Below are positions 1-12,600 of a stretch of 64,000 nt of DNA, piece by piece (position 1 is the stretch's first letter; each line of letters begins with the position of its first letter). Origin of the DNA: Dendrophyllia cribrosa (Eukaryota > Cnidaria > Anthozoa > Scleractinia > Dendrophylliidae); contig JAJLRJ010000010.1 of assembly GCA_024195265.1 (NCBI GenBank), positions 26,087,676 through 26,151,675 of the forward strand. The letters run 5' to 3'. The notes under the pieces were generated by a model. The model was not told the origin of the DNA. It saw only the letters and a list, made by a program, of their open reading frames with translations, and ran no database searches. The translations under genes and the position numbers were made by a program.

Positions 1-603
1 GACTGTATTGAGAGAATATCAGCCCTCAGTTGTTGTATTTTTGCTTTGTCCATGCAACAAAAGACCCAGGATGCCCCTCATGCTTGGTTAATAAGATGTA
101 CATGTATGTGTGCAAAAACTCTTTGTGCATTTACTGAAAGAAGCAAAGAGGTCTAAAATGCATGTATAAATAGGTATGCAAATCATAGATCACAAAATAA
201 TATTTGAATCAAATGCTGCAGTTGATACACTAACCTGTTTAACATTATGAAGTGTGGCATTTGAAATATTGATTTCAGTCTCACTAAAATAAGAAACATG
301 GTAATTGATAATGTTAATGTTGGAATGAAAAGTGGTTCATAAGATTATCCTATTTGGGATAAAAAAAAATTCAAGGACAAAAATCCATTTTTTTTTTCAA
401 GACACTGTGCATGAAATATGCTCTCTTTACACAAAATATCCAAGATATTTTGTTTGATTCAGGTAAAAATTAATATTTGTTGGCATTTTGTAACAAATTT
501 CAAGGACTTTTCAAACACCAAATACCCATTTTCAAGGACTGTATTTTGTTTTTCAATAATTGAAAAACAAAATACAAAAATTATTATTATAAATCTTTCT
601 CAC

Positions 604-3600
604 CTTGCTATTCTGTTATCATCAGTAACAGATGAAATATTGCTATTATGTAGTAAAGCATGGAAATCCTTTTTCTTAGCTTTAGGCAGCTGTGGTGTTA
701 CACTGTAACAAGTAAACAAAACAAGGAGAAATAACATGACTTGATTAAACTACTGGGATTATTTTACAAAACCAGGTTGTATAATACAGCTAAGAGTGAA
801 GTGAGTGAGTGAACTTTTTTAACGTGTCAGAATCTCCTAGCGCAATAGCACTAATTGGTGACAAAAATATGCTAAGAGTATCAGTTTTGGATGTCTTCCA
901 TATCCACAAGTAAGAAAAAACGTAGGCAAATAATTTAAAAAAATTATTGTACAACTTCAATGTACCAGGGGCCACCTGAATAATAAAAACTGATCACATT
1001 GAAGGGCAAAAATAGAGAATTTCAGCCTAATTGTACACTAGCTGAAATGTAGTACAGTCGAACCTCTCCTTACGGACACCTCTCTATCACAGAGAGTTCA
1101 CTTGGTTCCGAAGACACCTCTATAATGTGGACACTTGAGTCTGTCGTTTGGTATCCATGTATTTGCATTTATTTAGCACTAATGGAAAATAACGGAATTT
1201 TACATCTCTGTTCTGTCACAAGGCTGATTTACTTTGTTTAAGTAGTGGCCCCAGTTACAGTAGTCACACTGTAGTATTAGGGCAATATAAATTATCATGT
1301 TAATCTTTCAAGAGCTAAATATTGGTACAATATAAGGACATCATTAGTACCATATTACAACTGACCTTAGTGGCCGTGGAACAGCATCTCTAGTAGGATT
1401 TTTGCCAACCAAAGAAATTAGCCTTTCTGTCTCCATTTTACTCTAGAAACGATAATATTCATAACATATTACACATAATGCTGGTTCAGAGCCAATATGT
1501 CAGACACAACTGTTAACTTAGAAGGGTTTGATATATATCAACAGCTTACTGGGCAGTTATATGTACTGAGTTTCAGGTACTCAACACAAATACATGCAAC
1601 TTGTGCCAAGCATAATGCAAAGCAAAGCAAGGCCAAAGCAAGAGCCAGTACATTTTGATTCTCAATTGAAGGGGCTGGTGGAAAAAGGGTGTAACTGACA
1701 AATTTGGACAAAAATGCTTCAAAATAATAAGATGGGAAATATTGGAAATATTTGAAATTTTTTAGTTTGAGCAAATTGTCAGTTATGCCCTTTTTCTGCC
1801 AGCCCAAAATTTGTCCCGATGACAAGGTCCAATAAATGTCTTTAGAAGTGTGTGGCCACTTCCAAAACCAACAAGTGCTGTAAAAAAATAGTTGACATCT
1901 TGTTAAAAAAAAAAACACCTATCACTTAATATTTTCTTACATGTACTTCTACAACATTAAAAACATCACCTGCCTCCCCTCCCCTCCCCTCCCCTCCCCT
2001 CCCCTATTCAATGTTGCACCATTGGTCAGATTGTCTGTGGGGAACAAAATGCAACACTGGTGGGTGGGTAGGGAGAGAGTGGGTTCTATTTGTCCATGGT
2101 ACCAAAAAATGCACCTAAGACTGAAATTATCTCCTTTGTTACACATAACCTGTAAAGAACATTGTTTTTCCTTATATGATCTACATCTACATTTATTTAG
2201 TCAGTAAAAATCCCATTGGACACCAAAACAATAAAACCAAACCACCCTCCTCTCCCTTTACCTGTTGCTTTACTTTCTTTAGATAATTCACCACTGTGTA
2301 ACTCAGGAATGAGTCCAGGTGGTCTGGAACGAATGACGGTGGAATACCCATACGGCGAAAGGCATTGCGAAGCGGCTGATTAAAAATAAAAAATAGAATT
2401 TAATACTGATAAATTAAATTTCTACAATGGTATTTCATACCTTGAAATCACAACTAATGTTAACAAGATGAAAGTGATCATATACCATGAGCGTGGGGGC
2501 AAAGAAAACTTTGAGTCCTCGACAGAAATCGAACCCATGTCTTCCGATAACTGGTCTGGTGCTCAATCCATTGAACCAATGAGGACTCATGCAGAGATGA
2601 GGAATTTTACTGGGTTCAGATGTGACAGACATTCCGCATACTGCTAGGTTCAGCGGTGTCGAAGCATCATATGAGATGATAAGTAATGTGTTTTAACTTA
2701 TTACCTGTTTGTACAAAAAATTCCATAGCTCTAATTGTAGGTACTTACATAATTAATGATGATATTTTAGTTATGATGTGAACTTACAGTTATTTTAATT
2801 ACATAACTAGGAATGTCAGCAAATGATGAAATATCACAAACTTAACAAAGTCCCTGGCAATAAGTGTGGCTATTCAGGACTGTCATTAAGCTTTGAGTTT
2901 GCCTGCTACACAAGGAAAATAGGCGGTCATAAATGCAAAATAGCCTCTCATGGTCGTTGTCCACTAGTCATTTCAAACTTTGAGTTGCCGGTCATGTTCA
3001 CTGCAGTTGTCGGCCATAAAAGCAGGCTGCCAGCTACTTATGACATCCCTGCTATTTAAAGAGCAGTTTTCAATTTAGTGTTGTAAAACCAAAACCAAAA
3101 GGAAAGTACGGACGCTGGCCAATCAAAACATAGGCAGACAATCCAATGAACCAATCAGAGCTCAAAGTAAATACATGTGGCAGGCAACTCACAGGAAAAC
3201 ATGTGCGAGTAAGTCACGATTGGTTTTGGTTTTACTTCTGTTTGGTTGAGAAGGTGGCATGAGATTTTTTAGCCAATCACAAAGTGTAGCAATGCAAAAC
3301 AAAAGCAATCGCATAATTACTTTTGACACTCAATTGAATACCGCTCTAAAATAATGCAGAAGAAACTTGTAAGCTTGATATCTACATACCCCTGCGTAGT
3401 AGTTTGGCATTGTTGAAAGGTAACTGTCAAATTTCTCTTTCCACTTCTGTGTTGGTTTCATCTTGTGAACTTTGACCAATTCATCTGACAGAAAAAAAAA
3501 AAACATTCAAGTCACATTGTTATGAATCCATTTTTTTTTTTCAAGAACCAAAATACACTTCCCATGTAAACCCCATCCCTTCTGAGACATATAATGCAGT

Positions 3601-6600
3601 TTGACCTTTGAGTCTGTGGATGAAATTCCACAAGAGAATATTTTAAAACTGAAAGTTACTGCGACATGCTTTCTTGTTGTGCTGTTTTTTATGGTGTATA
3701 AGGTGGTTCTAGAATGCCTAGCTTTGCATATCAGGCACTGCATCAAAGAACTTTGATAGTTGTCTCTGTTCTTATCACCTGTATGCTTGATAAAGCACTG
3801 ATCTTGTGTGAGGGAAATAGGAATTGATCACACTTGGGAATTTGAGGCTTAATCTTATGTAGTGTTGTTACATGCACACCATAAAATGCCACTGATAAGC
3901 CCCTTGCTTATAAGCCCACCAGTTAAGCACACCACGTCTCCTTAACGACAACTCTTTTCAAAAATTTACACTAAATTAACTAAAAAAAATGCTTATTTAT
4001 CTCAATATTGTTTTTTTTTTGCTTGCCAGTAAAATAAAACTTTACAAAGTTTGTATAAGCCCAGCGCTTATAAGCAGCATTTTACTGTATGTTCACTATA
4101 CTTGAACAAATCACAACGACATTACACTACAGGTCACACAAGTACAAACCAACCTCAAAGGTGCAGACGAAGTGCATTGGCCAACAAGACCATCCTTTGC
4201 AAGGAGAAGCTGTGAGCTTCCTGCAGAGGTTGGATGTTGCTAGTAAAACTTAATCATTTAACAGGAACTACATGTACTCACCACACGAACAACTATAACA
4301 CAGATCACCCATTATATTTTAGGCACATAGCTGGGTTAGCCGATATTGTTTGCAATTCCACTCTAGACGATTTTAACCCTTTCACTCCCAGAGTCAATTA
4401 TGGAGACATAGAGTGTAGTTCTAACTTTTAAGTCTGTTGATGAAATCCTATGGTGTAACCATTGAAATGAAACCACTTTGGCGGTACTTTTGCACAGTAC
4501 CATTTGTTTTTCAATATTTTACAAAATGAAATTTTGGATTTTTCTTGAATTTTGATGTTTGGCACTCTTGGGAATTCACACAGCTTTTTGCAGGAATTTA
4601 TTAGATCCACCCTGCCCTAACTACAAAATATATAAATATATAACAATTAAACAAACAAACAAAAAACAATCAAATAACAATAAATACTAGAGATAGAAAT
4701 TGCATCTAATTTATTACAAATTATGTAAAATTTCAAATTAAATAAAAAAAGCATTTTAGGCCAAGTTGATTTGCAAATTCTGGGTCTAATCATTATTTCC
4801 CAGTTTTTAATTGTAGATCAAGAAAAAGTGGCTAAAACTTCTCAGAAAATAAGAATTCTAGAGTTTTTAGAGAAGAGAGTCAAAACCCTAACCAAAAAAT
4901 TAAGATTTGTTTTCTTACCTATAACTGGAAACAACACTGGGAAATTGTACGGCATAACAAACAGATTCACAGTTTGAAGATTGGTACTTGCTTTCAGATA
5001 ACCAAACGGATACCCTACATCTCCAAGTTTTTTACAACTATTTACAATAAATGTCTGAAAAAGGAAACAAAAAAACAGGAAAAAAATAAATAAACAGGAA
5101 CAAAGTAAAGATATAACGATGATGATGACAAGTGAAAAAAATATAACCACTGATTAACAAAGGACAGACTGATGATCAAAGAAGCTTCAAAAAATATAAA
5201 TTTGTTTATGCAGCTTTAATAAATAGAGTTCTCAAACTCTTTAATAATTCATCTAGTTTCAACAAAGAAACATCAAAAGCGTGACAATGGTTTGGATACC
5301 CCATCTTAATTAGCATACATTTTGGCCATTTTATTCCTTCGTTTTCTCTGTATTTAACGATCAGTTTGAGAAGCTATATCGAACACTCAAAGAGCTTTAC
5401 ATGGGGTATCCAAACACCTCCAAGTTGGTTGAAAAAAACTTGGCTGTGCCTTGTTTTTTCAACCTACTTCTTGGTGTTTGGAAATCCTGATGAAACACTC
5501 TTGCTCAAGTTTCATATACATTACTCAAAACATTCTACAATGGCCACTCTCGAGTATAATTTTCTACCAGTTTGGAGATGTGGCCATCATGGGGAGGTTT
5601 TAAAAAGAGGATCTGAGTGAATGAATTAGAAGTTGGGACACAGAAACATGGTCATTGTATACAGAGGTGACCACGCATGGTAAGATTTTAGTAAAAGGAT
5701 TTGATTGAATAAATTAGTGGTTGGCACAAGGAAACATGGTCATTGCATACAGAGGTGGCCATTAGTGGAGCATACAGACTAAAAAGTAATGTACCTGCCA
5801 ACAAGTTGATGGTGATTTCCTCTCCAAAATGTACTGAGTAAGAGGTGACGGTTCAAGTTCATATTTATCAAATGGCAAGTTGTCAAGCACCAGAGGCTCA
5901 GAATTGCTACATGAAAACATCACACTGGGGTGGGCGTCTCTTGATGGCTGGCAAACAAAAACAATACCATTATAAAAGGAAACTCTTGATAATTAAACCT
6001 CTGGGCCACATTTATTTTGTGTTGTGGTACAAGTTTTATATACTTGGCAAAGACAACTATTTTTCGGTTAGCAAATATGTACAGTGTATCTTTCATGGGA
6101 CTAGTTCTCAGACAATGTAATCTTGACGGATGCCTGGAGGTGGGCTGCACCTTGCTTTTCATGGAGACCACTTTTGCTTTTGAGGAGAATGCTGCCCTTA
6201 TCTCTTGCAAACTTCATGGTATATACTCCCTAATACTTTAAAGACCCATCGTCACTTACCGTGATGCACCGCGCATTGTTTATTTTGATTTGGACCCAGA
6301 TAAATGCGATCTCTCGCGAAATGAAATTTTGGCTTCTCATCTCCAGGAAGAAATGAACACTGAGTTTGAAATTTCGTTCGACATTGATTTTAAAATTTAT
6401 TAGTCCAAAGAAGCGGCCCTGTTAGATATTAAAAGTCCGTATAACATGTCTCGCATTTTGTCTGGGCCGCTCAACCCGCCTTTGTGTAGCTCCGGTCGCC
6501 GAGGTAGTTTCCTCCGCTTCGAAAGTTAGCATCGAAAACATTTTCCGTTGAGTGACGCGGAAAACCTCCTGCTATTTTTTACCGAAAGTTTAAGGTCGAT

Positions 6601-9600
6601 GCCCCTTAAAACGAAACCTCCAGCGAGGAGGAACTTTTGGATCCACCAATTTAAAATGAGGCAAACAGATCACATGGTCACCCCTTCCCATTCACACTTC
6701 CTTTTTCTCCCAGTTCACCCCCCCCCCCCCCCAATTCCTTGCCCCTTCTTGAACAGTTCCCACCCATAAGTCCCTCCCCCTACACATACATGTATCAGGG
6801 CAGTGCTTTTCACTGTGTTTACTTGAAAAGAGAAAAGAAAATTGACATTTGAAGATTCAAACAACTCAAAAAGAAAATACCAGTGTTTGCATTGAAGGAT
6901 CTGGCCAGAAAGACTCTGGCACAGGCCAGTGGCCAGATGGTGGATTGTTCTTGATATAAATCATTCTGCGGCAACTCGTCCATGCTGTGGATTGCATGCT
7001 TGGTGGCACAGGTGAGCTTGTGGTTGATCTTGACATCCCCATAACTCCAAGACTGTCATCAGGCTGAGTGTTGTTAGAAACTGCTAAATTCTCTCCAGAC
7101 TGTGGAGGTCTGCTGAAAACAAAATGCATGTTACTGCTTTCAGGTCACAAGCTTTTATCTTTATCTTCTGACAGTGGCCAAATTCAAAATATGAAAAAAA
7201 AAAATCCAAAATAGAACATCACATCAATGTTGGAATAGTTGTCAACAATTATTGTGAAGGTTGCAGCAGGGCTGTTATTAAAGTGGACATGAAGTGAAAT
7301 TTTTGTTGATAATATGAAAATAGGTGTTTTAAAAAATATTTTGATGGGTAAATAAGTCACGTGAAGTGGCGGGAACATATTTTAACATGTTTTAACATGT
7401 GACGCAAGTTAGGCATATTAAACAAGGACATGAATTCTAGCGAAGTCATTAGTGTGTAAATAACTGAGCTAGTCACTTGTTTTACAGTGGAGTTTTGGCA
7501 ACTTGTTGAAGGATTCTTTCGATTAAATGTGTTTGAAAGCGACGTGTATTTTATCCCCAGGTTCGTTCCCTTCTCTGCCAGGTTTTGTTGTGATCGAACA
7601 CACGAATGACAAATCCATTGTTTGTACCTTTTTGGCTGTGCTCAAAATATTGCAAATTTCAGGCCCTGGCAGGAGTTTTCAAACCGCTAAAAATAGTGGA
7701 TCTTCTTCGCGTAAAAGAGAAAAATGACTGAAAATGAAATAAAGGTGATATAAACATAAAACCCAAAAATTTCACTTCATGTGCACTTTAAACCTTGAGA
7801 TTGACAGCTAAACAAGGAAAGTAGGCAGTTATAAACTCAAGATAGCAGGGATTCTGACAGGGTGCGCGGGTGCGGGACCGCACAATTCGGTCAAATCTGC
7901 ACAATTCTGCACAATTCCTAAAAATCCGCACAATCCCGCACAATAGTGAAATATTTGCTTAAAATTTTAATTAAATCAGGTATTTATATTGATTACCAAG
8001 ATTTCGAGAAACGTTTTAGGCTATTTTCAGCCCATTTTCCTGCCAAACAATCGAGAAATCCCTCGACGATTGCTTTCCTCGAACAGCTCGAGCGGATCGA
8101 TATAAAAACAACAAGGCGTTCTCTTCGACGTCCTGGGAACTAGTCTCAGTTTTTCTTCTTTCCGACTTCCTACAGAATTTTTCGCGTAGCTTTTTAGTTG
8201 TCGTTTTCCAGACATTATTTCGTTTTTCTTAGCAGCCTGTTGATATTTTTTCGAGCGCTTTCGCTTCCTCTTTCAGTTTAATATGTCGGGGACCGAAGAA
8301 GAAACACCGAAGAAATGTACTCAGTCGCGCCGAAATGAATGTCACTCTGTCTGAATTATTTTCGCTAAGAACTGATCAAGTTTGCGAATCGACAAACAAA
8401 CTATTAAAGCGCTGGAACTTCGGATTGATAGGAGAAAATTATTAAGTTCTGATCAGGATACTGGATTTTATTTTTTCAATCAAGTGAAAGACGTTTTCAT
8501 TCGGGAAAATGCAAAACAAACATGCTATCAAATTACATTTAGCACGCAATTTGCATACATCTCGAGGTTGTGTTTTTGCGGCAAACTTGCGAAGAAATTG
8601 TGTGAACCTTTAATGGAAATTATTCACACTACAAAAAATGTACAGATTTTTCAGAAAGGAACTCGCTCAGATCGGAAACATTTTAATTAGAGGTGGTATT
8701 TCGGTTTTACCCGATCGAGTTCATCGTGTCACGCAATGTGATTTTGTTGGGACAAATAAACTTTGGTGAAGAAAAACTGCCGCAAATTGGCGATTGCTGG
8801 GTACATTTTAATCCCCAAAGTAAAACATCCATTTGTATTTTTCATTTATGCAGAATTTCCTCCATGTCATATTTTTCTGGCCTGGCTAGAACACTGGGTG
8901 ATTGAATATTTGGTTGGTCACAGGATTGCGCAATCCCGCACAATTTCCCGCACAATCGAAGTTATTTCCCGCACAATTTGCCCCAAAACTCCCGCACAAT
9001 TTTGGATTTTTTCCCGCACCCTGTCAGAATCCCTGAGACAGTCTCTTGGGGCTGTCATTTTTTAGTCATTATCAAACCTTAAGTAACCGGTCATCTTTCA
9101 GTGCTGGAAATAATTCTTCTTACTTAGAAGGACATATGTCCTTTCAAACCTTCATTTTGATCGGACATTTTACAAAATTGGTCAGACATCCGCCATTTTG
9201 GATTTTTTCCTGAGACACAATCCGTTAGCATACACGACATGCTTTAAGAAAGTTTGCAATGCATTGTAGGGTGATTTCAACAGTGTAAATTCTTATTGTA
9301 ATGTTTTTGGAATCAAATGTGATGAGTAACAAGAGCTAAGTAATTATTATGCTCGGTCACCATGTCCGAGCATAATTTGAAATTGGTTGGACATTTTCAG
9401 ATTTTGGTTGGACAATGTCCAATGACCGACCAACAGTTGCCGGCCGTAATGGCCAATGCTGGCAATTAATGACAGCTAATGACAGCTCTAAGCCCTGATT
9501 TAGTTGAATTCTTACTTGATTATGAGGCGAAGAAGCCACTAAATGTAGCTGTAACTTCTGTTACAGGCAAACCTGTAGCTACTCAGTGATTGCTGCACAT

Positions 9601-12600
9601 TTCCTTTAGCATAAATTTGGAGAATCATTTGGTATAAAATTGAGTGTGTCAAGTTGACATTTAAATCAACAACTTGCAAATCCTTGCCAAGATGATTCCA
9701 AAGTGCAATAAAAAATAAAGAAGTATTATAAGATGAAATATATAAATACAGATGTGTGTGTATGTGCTAACTAAAAACCACTTCTGTTAGAAATTCATTA
9801 ATATTATGAAATTTCAATGTTACGTACTTTGCAAATCATTGGCCAATTAAAACTAGAGTAAATTTCAAATAAACTTCTATATTTGTTCTAAACCTCACAT
9901 TAGTTCTCATTTTTATGACCAGCATACCTTGCAGCTATATGGTTTTCCTCATTAAATGAGTTCTCTTTTACATCTTCCTTGTTGCAATCCACACTATTCA
10001 TAAGATGGTTATTCACAAGAAGAGGGGGTGTTGGCGAGTCAGTCTCGCGTACTTCATTGCCACTGCCTTTTGAAACTATACAAATTAATAAGAAATAGGT
10101 GTTACATGATACTGACATGGCATTCATTCGGTGGGAGTTTATCCTAGTTCCTGCCTGTCACTCTGTATTCATCTATATACAATGACTGGTGCAAAATCTT
10201 GTACCAGACGAGTGTGAATCATACTAGTATAAGAATAAAAAAATTTGGTGTTTTTATCAACTGAGTCAATAAGGAAATTGGCCTCTGTACAGAGATTAAA
10301 AAAGATGACGTTCTGAGCACTATCTCTTAGTCAGAGCGAAGCCTTCACCAGAGTGATTTGCTCTGATGAAGGGCGGGCACTCGGAACGTCAGCTGTTTTA
10401 ATATCTTTACGGTGGCCAATTTACCAAATTAAATATTTTTTTCATGTTTCTTTAGAAACTAACTCCTTTTTTCATTTAGTATAAGTTCATCTTGGTTGTC
10501 TGTTATTTTTTCATTCTCCTTTTTGGCTTGACTATTTTATTCCAGAATAAAACTCATACCAGCCCTTTATGATTTGCAAGATCTTGTGATGGGGAGAAAC
10601 TGCAGAGTACTTAACAATACAAGCCTGAATAGTGATAACTGTCAAATTTCTCCATGTAATATCAGTGTGTAATCAATCAAAAAGGTCATGAGAATTAAGG
10701 ACATGATCACCCAAGATGAATTTTCTTGATATTCTACATTGTAACAACTTCTCTGCACTGCTTCTATAAGAAATGTATGGGGACAAGAAAGGAGAATTTG
10801 TATTTTGATATTGGGGCTTTTAAACAGGTTCAAAAGGACTTCCATCAGTTACAGAAGAACATTAAAGGGAGGGTTTCAAGGTTCAACGCTTGTGCAAGCT
10901 ATTACAAAACCCATTTAATTTCACTGTTTAGACCAATCCAAAGAGAGTACTAGATAACTCTGACGGGAAATTTGCATGTGAAAATATTGCGGACAGTCAG
11001 CTGATTGAATGGATGATTACACATACCAATGTGCACCATGAAAGTCACCAGGGTGTAGAATAAATCCTTGGGGTCAAAGGTTTTATTCAGTGTTGACTTT
11101 GTTTTTGTAATCTGTTGAAATTTTCTGTAAATTTTGGTCATCCTTCGCTTTGTTTGGACTTATTATAGTATGTGATTATTGTAGGAAATGTGAGTGTTTT
11201 TTTTTTTTACCGATAAAATTGGTAAGAAAGCGAATAAAGCATTTTTCTTTGTGCACATGTGCCGAACCCTGAAACTATCCCTTTAACTTAAATCTAACTG
11301 GTTATACATGTCGATGCAACTCAAACAACATTCTAGCGATATTTTGACATTAATAGCTTTCATGTAGTTGTGATTCCTACAGTTTCCAACACTCTACCTT
11401 CAGGTGGTGGGGGAGGAAGGTTATTGGCTCCTCCGATCTTCTCAAAGTTTATAACAACACCACACTGGGCTTTCTGTGCAAGAGATTCTAATGCTTGTCC
11501 CAAAGACTTAGATGAGGTCACTTTATAACATCGTCCTGAAAATAAACCATATAAATTTTAAAAAATCCTTTAGTTAAGAGTTGAAGCAAGACGGATATTA
11601 ATATTGTTTGATTTGTTATGTACAGTATATTTGGCTTTAATTTCAAAAGCTAATAATTACAGTACCTCCTGTTACTTCACACATGGCAGCGATAGTTGGA
11701 TCATTGCTTTGTATTCCAATCTTGCCTGGCATAGAACTTCTAGTTCCAGGCATGCGTAGTATGATTGAAAACAATCGCTGATCCCAGCGGAATGGCTCTG
11801 TGGTAAGCTCATGTCCTGGTAGTGTAGTATGCATTGGCAAATGAAGCTGCCATAAGAACATCAATACATTGATCAGTCAGTAAACAAGATATCAAACAAC
11901 TGATATTACCATATTTTCTTCAATAAAGGCCTCTCTATAATTGAAGGGCCGAGAGCATGTCCAGCCTATATGACTTTTTAGGCCTTTTTTTATTTTTTCT
12001 CGCTCAGAATAGCCTCATTTTATCGTACAACGGATAATATCACAAGCCCTTGTCGAATTTGCACTAACCCTAAGGAATTTGACCAATTTCACCTGAAAAA
12101 AGCAGAGTTCTGGCCCTCCAGTGCTTTGACTGTACATTCAGAGCGCAATTTCGAAGCCATTTCAAAGCAGTATGGCCGTGAGAATACGCGACTGCAATAC
12201 TTCTGACCAGTGCCAACAACCTGAACGAAAATACCGTTATTTACGCATGCCTGGCTCGCTTATCTATCGTGAGCTCACTACGGCAACATGTCGCCTCTGT
12301 AGCATGTGTGTAAGCCAACGTGTATGAGGCCCGTCCGGTGATTGAAAGACATCATTAAGTCCGGAAATCCTTAAGTCTCTAGCACTTCTCAAAGAAACGA
12401 GTCGTGTTTCTTGTCCTTCCTTGTGTCTGAAGCGCCATTTAGCACTCGAGGTGAAAAACGGACCTTGGTCGGAAAGACGAGCCGGCGGGAAAGTCTGGAA
12501 TCACTTCGGATCAGAAAAGGGGCAGCGTTAAGAGTTGTGGGCCATTTCCCATCCCGTGCCGTGGTCGAAATGCCCGATATCCGAAGTGCTTTGAGACTTA

